Below are positions 37,589-48,789 of a stretch of 64,000 bases of DNA, in pieces (position 1 is the first letter of the stretch; every line of letters begins with the position of its first letter). The notes under the pieces are model-generated. The model was not told the DNA's origin, ran no database searches, and saw nothing but the letters and a program-made list of their open reading frames with translations. The DNA is taken from positions 7,784,050 through 7,848,049 of the forward strand of contig ML664175.1 in the NCBI GenBank assembly GCA_007570785.1, read 5' to 3'. Position numbers and translations under genes: made by a program. The stretch comes from Antilocapra americana (Eukaryota > Chordata > Mammalia > Artiodactyla > Antilocapridae).

Positions 37589-38489
37589 CTCCATAGAAGA
37601 AAGAAAATATCCTCCCACGATACCTTAATTGGAAACTTATATGAATATATACATATCAAGTTGAAGAAAGTCTTCCTTGATTTGTAGATATGAACTTCTT
37701 CAGTTCTTTTAGTCAAAACATTTGCATAGATGTTTTTGTTTTCCTATTATTTTTGCTCTAGATAATTAACTCTAAAGTTTAAAATAAAGTGTAACTTTGA
37801 AATTTACAGGTAGAAAAATTCCAATTCTGTAATTCTTAATTTGAGATATTATTTAAATAATAATCTTTGAGGAATTAGCTAGAAAGTGCACCTGACTTTT
37901 CTTATATTTTTCCCCCTGCGATGGACTTTTTCTTAAGCAATCAGTAGCATTAGTTTGGCGAATGGTGATCATTCTGAAAAGAAGATAACTGTTCACTACC
38001 TCTTGTGATTATTATCTACACACTAAAACTGAGTAAATACACATTTTAATCTTAATTTTTCTTCAAATAGCATTATAAAATATGTAAAAGAAAGCTTAGA
38101 AAGGAAATTTCATTAGTATAAACTTCATAATCAATACATAAATTCTTATAAAATAAATTGTTTAAAATGAGTGGTATCCTATTTATTGGGTGAGGAAAAC
38201 AGGAGCATAAGAAATCCAAAGCATAAACAATTACTAAATAGTTATGTTTCCATCAAAGTGTATTTCAGTTTTTCTGACCTAGGTCAATAAATTAATCAAG
38301 TGAAACCTTAATAAATTCTAAAAGGATAAACAACATGCAGAGTAGATTTTGCCAGTTAGACTAGTATAATTTTGGTTCTAAAATTGGACTATGACAATAT
38401 TTGAAAAGAAACTTATAAGCACATCTTATAAATAAATAGTGATTTAAACATTCCAAATAAATTATCAGATAGCATATTTAAAACAGAGC
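37589..38489. other. Intronic sequence, nothing recognised
   Basis: Strongly AT-rich. No repeat family or exon identified. Confidence 0.4.
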
Positions 38490-38960
38490 CAGATCAAGCA
38501 ATTTTATCTCAGGAATGCAAGGGTGATTTGACATTAGGAAAAAAAAATATCAATATGAATCACTATAGTAGTCAAGTAAAGGAGGAAGATCATATATTTA
38601 TGTAATATATATAGAATGAACATATGATGCCTCTTTATACTCAAAGAAGAAGCTCTTGAAAATTTAGGAATGGAACAGATTTTCTTTTACTTAATTTTAC
38701 ATTAAAAAAATGGCAAACATTAACATGAAATTTAGATACATTAAAGAAAGAAATAAGTATCGTATTAATACTGCTGATTAACATACTCTTGAAGAAATAA
38801 GAGAATATAAATTAGAAAGGAAAAGAACGGTTGTAATTTATGAGTCATATGGATAGGAAAACTAACAGAATCTACCAAGAGCTCTTGGCTCACATAGGAA
38901 TAAATCTTACTTAACAAATACAAAAACAATAGAATTTCTTTACACTAAAAATTGTGGCAC
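38490..38960 (+). repeat. Old L1 (L1M-type) ORF2 fragment, sense
   Basis: AGGAATGCAAGGGTGATTTG, then an AGGAGGAAGATCATATATTT block, and later CAATAGAATTTCTTTACAC, follow the L1 RT order. It is heavily decayed. Confidence 0.7.
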
Positions 38961-39135
38961 ATGTATTACTAGGGAAAGGAACAGACATCTTAGAATGTTA
39001 GGGAAAGTGTCTCATCATATGGAGCTAGGGGAGTGGGGGCAGTTTTAGGAAGGACTGGTTTCTTAGTTAACACCATAGCAGTGTGAACTTGAGAGGATCA
39101 AAGAGGCAAGTGTCAATGGTAATAGTGATAACAAT

Positions 39136-39347
39136 GTGCTTAGTCGCTCAGTCGTGTCCAACTTTTTGTGACCCCATGGGCTGTATGTTGCCCGCCAGGC
39201 TCCTCTGTCCATGGGGATTCTCTAGGCAAGAACACTAGAGTGGGTTGCCATGCCCACCTCCTAGGGATTTTCCCAACCCAGGGATCGAAGCCAGGTCTCC
39301 CGCATTGCAGGTGGATTCTTTACCATCTGAGCCACCAGGGAAGCTCC
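39136..39347 (-). repeat. Bov-tA SINE, antisense
   Basis: Full-length reversed Bov-tA from GCTTAGTCGCTCAGTCGTG to TCTGAGCCACCAGGGAAGC. The flanks are AATAATGATAA-like, suggesting an imperfect target duplication. Confidence 0.93.
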
Positions 39348-39425
39348 AATAATAATGATAATATAGGATAATACCTTTCTGATGCATGTAGAAAAGACTT
39401 CTTAAAATTCCAAAGCACAAATCTT

Positions 39426-41703
39426 TTTTTTTTTTTTACTGGAATTTGTTGTTTATTTATTTATTTTTCTTTAATTTTCTTTATTTTTTTGTGTTGGTTT
39501 TGCCATACATTGACATAAATCCGCCATGGGTATACATATGTTCCCCCTCCAGAACCCCCCTCCCTCCTCCCTCCCGATTCCCTCCCCCTGGGTAATCCCG
39601 GTGCACCAGCCCCGAGCATCAACCCTGGGCTGGCGATTGATTTCACATATGATAATTAACATGTTTCAATGCCATTCTCCCATATCATCCCACCCTTGCC
39701 CTCATCCACCGAGTCCACGAGTCTGTTCTATACATCTGCGTTTCTTTTGCTGTCTCACATGCAGGGTTCTCATTACAATCTTTCTAAATTCCATATATAT
39801 GTGTTAGTATACTGTATTGTTGTTTTTCCTTCTGGCTTACTTCACTCTGGATAATAGGCTCCAGTTCCATCCACCTGAGTAGAACTGATTCAAATGAATT
39901 TTTTTTTAATGCTGAGTAATATTCCATTGTGTATATGTCCCACAGCTTTCTTATCCATTCGTCAGTTGATGGGCATCTAGGTTGCTTCCATGTCCTGGCT
40001 ATTGTAAACAATGTGGCGATGAACATTGGGGTACACATGTCTCTTTCAATTCTGGTTTCCTCGGTGTGTATGCCCAGCAGTGGGATTGCTGGGTCATATG
40101 GCAGTTCTATTTGCAGTTTTTTAAGGAACCTCCACACTGTTCTCCATAGTGGCTGTACTAGTTTGCATTCCCACCAACAGTGTAAGAGGGATCCCTTTTC
40201 TCCACATCCTCTCCAGCATTTATTACTTGTAGACTTTTGGATGGCAGCCATTCTGACTGGTGTAAAGTGGTACCTCATTGTGGTTTTGATTTGCATTTCT
40301 CTGATAATGAGTGATGTTGAGCATCTTTTCATGTGTTTGTTAGCCATTTTTATGTCTTCTTTGGAGAAATGTCTGTTCTTTGGCCCACTTTTTGATTTGG
40401 TCATTTATTTTTCTGGAATGGAGCTGCAGGAGTTGCTTGTATATTTTTGAGATTAATTGTTTGTCTGTTGCTTCATTGGCTATTATTTTCTCTCATTCTG
40501 AAGGCTGCCTTTTCACCTTGCTTATAGTTTCCTTTGTTGTGCAGAAGCTTTTAATTTTAATTAGGTCCCATTTGTTTATTTGTGCTTTTATTTCCGATAT
40601 TCTGGGAGGTGGGTCATAGAGGATCCTGCTTCGGTTTATGTCGGAGAGTGTTTTGCCTATGTTATCCTCTAGGAGTTTTATAGTTTCTGGTCTTATGATT
40701 AGATCTTTGATCCATTTTGAGTTTATTTTTGTGTATGGTGTTAGAAAGTGTTCTAGTTTCATTCTTTTACAAGTGGCTGTCCAGTTTTCCCAGCACCACT
40801 TTGCCTCCTTTGACAAAGATAAGGTGTCCATAGATGCGTGGATTTATTACTGGGCTTTCTATTCTGTTCCATTGATCTATATTTCTGTCTTTGTGCCAGT
40901 ACCATACTGTCTTAATGACTGTGGATCTGTAGTATAGCCTAAAGTCAGGTAGGTTGATTCCTCCAGTTCCATTCTTCTTTCTCAAGATTGCTTTGGCTAT
41001 ATGAGGTTTTTTGTATTTCCATACAAATTGTGAAAGTATTTGTTCTAATTCTCTGAAAAAGACCTCTGGTAGCTTGATAGGAATTGCATTGAATCTATAG
41101 ATTGCTTTGAGTAGTATGCTTATTTTCACTATATTGATTCTTCCAATCCAAGAACATGGTATATTTCTCCATCTATTTGTGTCCTCTTTGATTTCTTTCA
41201 TCAGTGTTTTATAGTTTTCTATATATGTCTTTTGTTTCTTTAGGTAGAAATAGTCCTAAGTATTTTATTCTTTTTGTTTCAATGGTGAATGGAATTGTTT
41301 CCTTAATTTCTCTTTCTGTTTTCTCATTTTAGTGTATAGGAATGCCAGGGATTTCTGTGTGTTGATTTTGTATCCTGAAACTTTACTATACTCACTGATT
41401 AGCTCTAGTAATTTTCTGGTAGAGTCTTTAGGGTTTTCTATGTAGAGGAGCATGTCATCTGCAAACAGTGAGAGTTTTACTTCTTCTTTTCCAATCTGGA
41501 TCCCTTTTATTTCTTTATCTGCTCTGATTGCTGTGGCCAAGACTTCCAATACTATGTTGAAAAGTAGTGGTGAGAGTGGGCACCCTTGTCTTGTTCCTGA
41601 CTTCAGGGGAAATGCTTTCAATTTTTCACCATTGAGGATAATGTTTGCTGTGGGTTTGTCATATATAGCTTTTATTATGTTTAGGTTTGTTCCTTCTATT
41701 CCT
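39426..41703 (-). mobile_element. Ruminant L1, antisense, 2.3 kb, 5'-truncated
   Basis: A young L1 whose minus strand encodes the second half of ORF2. In ORF2 order (descending coordinates) it reads [20 protein letters not shown] and [15 protein letters not shown] (RT catalytic FADD), then [37 protein letters not shown] and [13 protein letters not shown], followed by the 3' UTR and poly(A). The frame is broken at least twice. Near 40800 a 35-bp deletion relative to the copy at 1811 removes the '[11 protein letters not shown]' codons. A perfect 16-bp direct repeat CCAAAGCACAAATCTT lies at 39410-39425 and 41704-41719. No functional protein is possible. Confidence 0.97.
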
Positions 41704-41719
41704 CCAAAGCACAAATCTT

Positions 41720-41971
41720 AATCTTCTTGCTTTTGAGCTTCTTTATTTTTTTAATTTTTTTTTAACACCAAAAACGTTTTGTATTGGGGTATAGCCAATT
41801 ACCAATGTTGTGATAGTTTCAGGTGAACAGTGAAGGAACTCAGCCATACATATACACGTGCCCATTCCCCTCCAAACCCACCTCCCATCCAGGCTAGCAC
41901 ATAACACTGAGCAGAGTTCCATGTGGTATACAACAGGTTTCTGTTGGTTATCTATTTTAAATATAACAGTA
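41720..41971 (-). repeat. L1 3'-end insertion, antisense, sharing the same target site
   Basis: Reversed L1 3' UTR (GTATTGGGGTATAGCCAATT, a GTTTCAGGTGAACAGTGAAGG block, GGTTTCTGTTGGTTATCTAT). It lies between 41704-41719 (CCAAAGCACAAATCTT) and 41972-41987 (CCAAAGCACACATTTT, 14 of 16 identical), which look like its own target duplication. Confidence 0.8.
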
Positions 41972-41987
41972 CCAAAGCACACATTTT

Positions 41988-42269
41988 AAATAGAAAAATT
42001 GATCAATTTAATTATTTTTAAATTGGAAATTTCTTATAAATGTACACTGTGAGAAAAGTGAAAGATTGTGAAAGATCTTTGCAGTGTCAAAAGCTGACAT
42101 AGGACTAAAGAATTCCAAAATAACAACCAGGAAAAGATGAGATTCCAATTAAATATGCACAAAAAATGAACAGGGAATTTATAAAAATGCTTACTCAAGA
42201 GGCTTATAAGCTTGGAGAAGTTCCCTAAATTCATTATTAATTTAGCCAAAACAACACTGAACTACTATT
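41988..42269. other. Intronic sequence, nothing recognised
   Basis: AT-rich spacer. No element identified. Confidence 0.35.
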
Positions 42270-42780
42270 TTATATCCAGAAGGTTGGCAAAAATAGATAA
42301 TGCCAATGTTCATGAGGAAATGGAGACACTGGCGCCCCCATGCACTTTTGGTTAGCATGTGAAATAGGATTTAGGAACCAGCAATCCTGATATATCTCTA
42401 TGTTAGACATATTTGCACAAAGACCCCTAAGAAGATATTTAATAGAATGTTTATTCAAACATTGTGATACTGAAAAGTTGGAGGCAATCTGTATGTCGTT
42501 CATTGGAGAATAGATAAGTAAAACATGGTGGATTTACTCTATAGGATATCATGAGACAGTTAGAAGAAATGAGCTCAGTGTTTGCGTAGTAACATGGAGA
42601 GAAGTTAAAAACAGTGCAGAGTGAAAAAGAAGATGCAGAAAGTGATGTGTAGCATAATGCTAGTTATGTACATTTAGAGTAAACACACACACCACAACAA
42701 TAAACATTCTAACGATCAGAGAAATAAAAGCCAAACGTAGTAGATGATCTTACATAAATCAGGAGAAGATAGGGTTTTGA
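42270..42780 (+). repeat. Old L1 (L1M-type) 3' region, sense
   Basis: GTTGGCAAAAATAGATAATG, GCAATCCTGATATATCTC, an AGTTGGAGGCAATCTGTATG block, and a terminal region with GGAGAAGATAGGG follow the old L1 ORF2 end and 3' UTR. It is heavily decayed. Confidence 0.7.
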
Positions 42781-43540
42781 AATGGCGATTAAAAAAAAAA
42801 GAATAGGTGGAAGAATAGGTGGATTGATAGACAAGACAGATATATGAATCATGCATGGTCATAATATATGTACTTGAGATTCCAGTGTATCCCTTACCAT
42901 AAAGTCAAAAGATAAGTTGACTTTAAATTTCTGAAGAAAAGTATTATCTATCTGTGATATGTTTCGAATCTAGAACCTGTCTTCATAAAACTTTGAACTG
43001 ATATGACTTTGACATCTAGCAAGTATAGAACTGAATTAGATTTATTATCAAAACTCTCTGCTTCATATGATTATACAAAAAAAAAAAAAAACACCTAGAA
43101 ATGATGGTTCCTGGCACTGCGTCATGTTGTAGCCCTAAGGCTGTCCCATTGGAATCTGTATTGCAGGATTTGATTTTTGTTTTAATGTGTTCCCATTTTA
43201 GAAACCTTTATTCTTTAAAGGTGTAACTTCATTCATAAATAATTATAGGTGAAAAGGAATCATTCCATGATACGCTTCTTGGTATTTTTTTAAAACACTT
43301 TTAAGGTATTTGGAGTATTGTTTCATTGAAGGTTATACATGGAGGCAAGTCACCTCACGTACAATTTATTTTTTCACTCTGTGATTTTATAGTTACCTGG
43401 AAAATCAATGGGTCTTAAATCTTCTATTTTTAAAATACATTTTTTATTCATATGGGGCATTTTAATAAATCAAATTACTTGAAATTCATGAAAAGTTCAA
43501 TAAACATAGAAGCATACATTTTCTTACACTTGCTTGATTC
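42781..43540. other. Intronic sequence, nothing recognised
   Basis: AT-rich with an A tract at about 43077-43092. No element or exon identified. Confidence 0.4.
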
Positions 43541-43680
43541 TAGTTCAGTGTTTCTCAAACTGCCCTGATCCTAAGAATCACCTGGGAAGTTTGACCACTT
43601 CAGACCCAGTGAAATAGGGTATCTGTGAAGAATCCTAGGAGTCCATATTTTAACAAGTTCTTCAAGAGATACTTGACATT
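43541..43680 (+). repeat. MER5A-like DNA-transposon relic
   Basis: GTGTTTCTCAAACTGCCCTG, AAGAATCACCTGGGAAGTTT and a CATATTTTAACAAGTTCTTC block follow the MER5A (hAT-Charlie) order. Confidence 0.75.
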
Positions 43681-44375
43681 AGGCAAGTATTAAATAAAAT
43701 GTTATTTGTTACTAGCCCTGATTTTATTGTTTTCTTTAGATTTTTCCCTTTTTGATAAATATCTAGAGAGAAAAAAAATAAAGTAAACTTCAATTAAAAA
43801 TTAAAGTGCAAAAAGTGTTATAGTATGTACGAAATCTGCTTACAGGGTATTTCTGCCTAATAGTCTGCATTGTATTTCATGACTTAGACTGCTCTTTCCC
43901 AAGTGCGCAGAATTTATAGACTCCTTAATATAATTCCCTTTTAAGAGAAAAAAAATAAGTAGACGTTAGTGATGTTACTGAATGGTTAGTAAAATAATAT
44001 AGCTATTACGAGCATAGAAGAGACAATATGGTGAAACAGATTGTAAACGCCGCTGGAGCAGTTTCGTCGTTATTGCCCACCAATGAATTCTTCATATGTG
44101 GTATAGCATTCACAGTTATAACAGATACTTCCCAAATACTGAATATAGTAGTTGTGATTTTTGTTTATAATACATGTAGTTAAAACTATAAGGCTTTAAA
44201 AAAAAAAAAACATTGTGGCTCCGCTACTCACTAGACTTAGCAAAGCAATCACTAATTAACCAGTTTTCCTATCTCTAAAATAAGCAATGATATTTTTTCT
44301 CTCTAGTTAAAAACACAGTGAACTTTCATTATTATATTTTTGTGAATGAATGAGTGACTTTTAAGTCCTTTAAAG
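43681..44375. other. Intronic sequence, nothing recognised
   Basis: No element or exon identified. Confidence 0.4.
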
Positions 44376-44580
44376 GGCTTCTGTGGTGGCTCAGATGGTA
44401 ACAAATCTGCCTGCAATGCAGGAGACCCAGGTTCAATCCCTGGGTCAAGAAGATCCCCTGAAGAAGGAAATGGCAAGCCACTCCAGTATTCTTGCTTGGA
44501 GAACCCCATGGAGAGAGGAGCCTGACAGGCTACAGTCCATGCGGTCACAAAGAGTGGGACATGACTGAGTGACTAAGACA
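44376..44580 (+). repeat. Bov-tA SINE, sense (first of a tandem pair)
   Basis: Full-length sense Bov-tA from GGGCTTCTGTGGTGGCTCAG to ATGACTGAGTGACTAAGACA. No clear target duplication seen. Confidence 0.95.
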
Positions 44581-44621
44581 TAGTCAGGTAGTCATATGTT
44601 TGAAAGTATCTGATAAATTAG

Positions 44622-44846
44622 GGCTTCCCAGGTGACACTAGTGGTAAAGAACTCACTTGCCAGTGCAGGAGACTTAAGAGGTGTGGGTTTGATCTCTGGG
44701 TTGGGAAAATCTCCTGGAGCAGCGCATGGCAACCCACTCCAGTGTTCTTGTCTGGAGAATCCCATGGACAGAGGAACCTGGCAGGCTACAGTCCATAGGG
44801 TTGCAGAGTTGGACATGACTGAAGTGACTTAGCATACACACACATG
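44622..44846 (+). repeat. Bov-tA SINE, sense (second of a pair), with target duplication
   Basis: Full-length sense Bov-tA. The 13-bp direct repeats TCTGATAAATTAG (44609-44621) and TCTAATAAATTAG (44847-44859) differ at one base. It lies 41 bp after the first copy in the same orientation. Because each copy has its own flanks, the pair arose by separate insertions and not by tandem duplication. Confidence 0.95.
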
Positions 44847-45156
44847 TCTAATAAATTAGAAAACAATGCAGAAACATAATTAAAAGAAAGAAATATACTG
44901 AAGACAAAATTCAGGTCAAGATATCATTATTTACTGAGTGATTTTTACTAAATGCAGACTAGGTTGAAAGGCAAATGTGAAATTCTAAAGGAACTCTGGG
45001 CCATCTAAAAAGACTTTTACATGGTAACACTGATATATTAAAAAAAAAATTATGTGTAGCCTTCCAGTAAACATTGATACTGTTGTCCTCATTGATTTGA
45101 CTCTATATGATTTCTTTTGTAATAAAGGGTTTGTGTGTGCCTGTGTGCATGTGTAC

Positions 45157-45181
45157 ACACACACACACACACACACACACG
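45157..45181. repeat. (CA)n microsatellite
   Basis: About 12 CA units preceded by a TG-rich stretch. Confidence 0.95.
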
Positions 45182-45589
45182 CCTATCTATATCCATCCAT
45201 CCATATGTTTAGAGCCAGGATACACCCTCCTGATACTTTTTATCATATTAATTGTTTTGGAACATCATAAGCAGCAATATACTCACATAAATCAAATGGT
45301 GTTACATTAATAAAATGGAATATAATGTATTGATGAGACAGTCTCCATTAAGAGATGCTGACATTTAGTAGCAGGTTTCTTTTAAAGCTCCTAATCTTAA
45401 GAACAGTGTCAAATGGAAGGCATGGAACAAAATACAACAAACTATCCATTGTTCTAACTTTTATAATACATATGTAATTTAACCATCACCCATAACTAAT
45501 GTCTGTTTGCATACTTAATCAGCAAAGGCAGAATAGGCTGTTATAATCTGGTAATCCAATTTCCCTCACTGTATGCAGAGCAAGTTAAA

Positions 45590-46315
45590 GGAATTAATCT
45601 CAAAAATATACAAACAACTCCTGAAGCTCAATTCCAGAAAAATAAACGACCCAATCAAAAAGTGGGCCAAAGAACTTAACAGACATTTCTCCAAAGAAGA
45701 CATACAAATGGCTAACAAAAACATGAAAAGATGTTCAACATCACTCATTATCAGAGACATGCAAAATAAAACCACAATGAGGTACCACTTTACACCAGTC
45801 AGAATGGCTGCAATCTAAAAATCTACAAGCAATAAATGCTGGAGAGGATGTGGAGAAAAGGGAATCCTCTTACAATGTTGGTGGGAATGCAAACTAGTAC
45901 AGCCACTATGGAAAACAGTGTGGAGGTTCCTTAAAAAGCTGCAAATAGACCTGCCGTATGACCCAGCAATCCCACTGCTGGGCATATACACCGAGGAAAC
46001 CAGAATTGAAAGAGACACATGTACCCCAATGTTCATCGCTGCATTGTTTACAATAGCCAGGACATGGAAGCAACCTAGATGCCCATCAACTGACGAATGG
46101 ATAGGAAAGCTGTGGTACATATACACAATGGAATATTACTCAGCATTAAAANNNNNNNNNNNNNNNNNNNNNNNNNNNNNNNNNNNNNNNNNNNNNNNNN
46201 NNNNNNNNNNNNNNNNNNNNNNNNNNNNNNNNNNNNNNNNNNNNNNNNNNNGGAGGGGGAGCATATGTAAACCCATAGCAGTTTCATGTCATTGTATGGC
46301 AAAACCAATAAAAAA
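45590..46315 (+). mobile_element. Ruminant L1 3' end, sense, contains assembly gap
   Basis: ORF2 C-terminal codons are readable from [20 protein letters not shown] (near 45630) through [20 protein letters not shown] (from 45918) and [18 protein letters not shown], where the sequence enters 100 N. After the gap come the terminal 3' UTR (GGAGGGGGAGCATATGTAAA) and poly(A). It is 5'-truncated and carries early stops. Confidence 0.95.
46152..46251. other. Assembly gap (100 N)
   Basis: Exactly 100 N, the usual size for a gap of unknown length. In the L1 at 39.4 kb the corresponding interval is about 350 bp, so real sequence is probably missing. Confidence 0.97.
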
Positions 46316-46674
46316 AAATAAAGTAAAACACCAGTATTACACTTTCAAAAAAAAAAAAAAGAGTAATGGAATCTCACATAGAAATGAATTGGTTCCTTTT
46401 TATGTTTTATTGCTGCATTTTATTTTCCCGAAATGTACTAAATGACTCTCAACAGAGAGGATTGGTTTCCTTACCATGCTTTAAAATGTCTTATTAAAAA
46501 CTCAGTTTTTATTCCATTTTATTCCTTTTAAAATTTCATTGGATAAAAGTATCAAAGTTTAGTTATTTGCTTATTCTGGCATTGGCGAAAGCAGCCAAAG
46601 GGAAGCATTCTAAATCATATGGAAGATTGATTCTGAGCTCTATGTCCCATACGGAGAAAAGGATTTAAAAGTTA
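46316..46674. other. Intronic sequence, nothing recognised
   Basis: Contains a 14-A tract (about 46349-46362). No element or exon identified. Confidence 0.4.
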
Positions 46675-46870
46675 TACATTCATTCACAAGTATCCAGTAA
46701 CTAAAATTTTTCGAATTCTTATTATGTTCCAGACACTGTTAGAATAAGGAAAAGAGCAGTAACAAGAATAAAGAAAAGGACAGTGAGTAGCAATTTCTCT
46801 CAGGGGGTTCACAGTCTAGCCAGAGAGGTAGATATTAAAAAGAAGTAAGTAAACCATTAACTAAAGTGTC
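46675..46870 (-). repeat. L2/MIR-type 3' end, antisense
   Basis: CATTCATTCACAAGTATCC, a TTATTATGTTCCAGACACTG block and GTTCACAGTCTAGCCAGAG match the reversed end of an L2-class element. Confidence 0.65.
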
Positions 46871-47289
46871 AGCTGTTCTGAAGGGAATATACAGTGTGCT
46901 GCTGGAATATAAAACAGAAAGAACCACCCTAGTCTTGGACTCAGAAAAGAATACAGCTTATAATAATGTGATTTCTGGACATCCATCACAGAAAATCATT
47001 CTCTGGAGGTATTAATTCTAGAGGTATGCATCCGGAAACAGCAGGGAAGTATTTCAAGGTAAAAAACAATTAATAAAACATTCCCTTTTGTTCAAAATCA
47101 CATATAGTAGGCAGTGTCTGGAATACTGTAAGATGTTTCTGTTTTTCATCTCAGCAAAAGAGAGAAAATAGACTCACGTTTGTTGGGCTTCAGTTACCTG
47201 CGCCTACTGATATTATCTTAACAAGGTCACCAAGTATATAGACTTTGCCTAAACTCCTAAACTAGTGATAAATTGTCTACTCTTATTTT
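46871..47289. other. Intronic sequence, nothing recognised
   Basis: No element or exon identified. Confidence 0.35.
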
Positions 47290-47545
47290 ACTTGACCTCT
47301 CAATAACATTTGTTGCTGTTGGCTACTCCATCTTTTCTGAAATGCTATTTTCTAAGTGGCTAATAACCATTTATATTTTTTCCTCCATCTTCACTGGCTA
47401 CTCCTCTTCAAGCTTTTTAGCACACCCCTTCCTCTACTAGGTCTTTAAATGTTGGAGATCCCAGGGCTCTGGTCTTGACTCTTACTCTCTGGCTGCACTT
47501 AATGATTCAGCCAAGTGCTCCAAATACAAGGTTTTCATGTTTGGG
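47290..47545 (+). repeat. L2 LINE fragment, sense
   Basis: ATTTTACTTGACCTCTCAAT, the L2 D-L-S-(A-A-F) region, then GGAGATCCCAGGGCTCTGG and AATGATTCAGCCAAGTGCTC, in L2 order. Confidence 0.65.
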
Positions 47546-47819
47546 AATCACAATCATGTTGGGGAAAAAAATCTGTTGGGATCACTTCAACCTATTGGGG
47601 GAAAATGGCTTGTGTGTGGGCCAGGATGAAGGAGGTAGACCCTTTTTCAGTTCTGGAATTAGTTCTCATGATTTCTATAGATGAATAGATGGTCCTGCCT
47701 GCCTCAAATCAGCAAAGGATCTTGCTTTGACTTAAGTGATTGTCTTAGGAAGAAATAAACTTTTGAAATCACATGCATCTATATTCAAATAAATCCTTGT
47801 CCCCACCATCAACTCAGAA

Positions 47820-47965
47820 AGATATGAGTCTTGGGCAAGTTATGTAATTCCTCAAAGCATCAGTTTATTCATTTGGCAAAAGGGGATAACAATACATCTC
47901 ACAGTATTGCTGTGAGGAGAAAATGTGATAGAGCTTGTCAATCACCTTACTCATAGGTATTCAAA
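47820..47965 (+). repeat. MIR relic, sense
   Basis: CTTGGGCAAGTTATGTAATT, CATCAGTTTATTCATTTGG and GTATTGCTGTGAGGAGAAAA follow the MIR core and 3' part. Confidence 0.85.
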
Positions 47966-47974
47966 AAGTTCTTT

Positions 47975-48785
47975 TTCTTTTTATTGTATTTAACTTTTAC
48001 TGAGATATAATTGACATATAACATTATTATATATTTAAACATTTTATAACATACTGATTTAATATTTGTATATACTGCAAAATGATCACTACAGTAAATC
48101 CAATTAATCTCTGTAACTATGAAAAGCTACAAAAATGTTTTTTTTTTTTCTGGTGATGAGGACTTTTAAGATTTATTTTCTTTTGTTGTTGTTGTTCAGT
48201 TGCTAAGTTGTGTCTGTCTCTTGGCCAATCCAATATAACATAATGTCATTGGTAATATTGACAGTTACTTCTTCCTTTCAAATCTGGATGTTCCTTTTAT
48301 TTCTTTTTATTGCCTAATTGTTCTGGCTAGCACTGCCAATACTGTGGTGAATAAAAGTGGTGAGTATAAGCATTCTTGTCATGTTCTTGATCTTAGAGGA
48401 AAACTTTTCAACTTTCCACCATTGAATATAATGTTAGTTGTGGGTTTGATATATATGACCTTTATTATGTTGATATACCTTCCCTCTATACCCAATTCAC
48501 TGAAACTTTTATCATAAATGCATGTTGAGTTTTGTCAAATGCATCTTCTGGATCTGTTGAGATGATTGTATGATTTTTATCATTTTTTAAATGTAGTGCA
48601 TCACATTAATTGATTTGCAGATACTGAACCATACTTGCATCCCTGGGATATTCCACTTGCTTTTGGTATATAATCCTTTTAATGTATTGTTGACTTCCAT
48701 TTGCCAATAATTTTTTGAGGATTTTTTGTTTCTATTTTTGTTCCTCAGGAATATTTGCCTGTAATTTTCTTTTCTTGTGGTAAGA
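47975..48785 (-). repeat. Old L1, antisense (3' end plus RT part)
   Basis: The L1 3' UTR (TTTACTGAGATATAATTGAC, ATATACTGCAAAATGATCAC) lies at 47975-48140. Reversed RT sequence follows at 48225-48785 (GTGGTGAGTATAAGCATTCT, CCATACTTGCATCCCTGGG). A 35-bp SINE/BovB tail piece (TTGTTCAGTTGCTAAGTTGT) lies between them at about 48188-48222. Confidence 0.75.
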
Positions 48786-48789
48786 GAAT

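Noticed and set aside
44383..44832. Open frames reading MVAQMVTNLPAMQ... and MTLVVKNSLASAGD...
   Set aside because: These are translations of two Bov-tA SINEs and not proteins.
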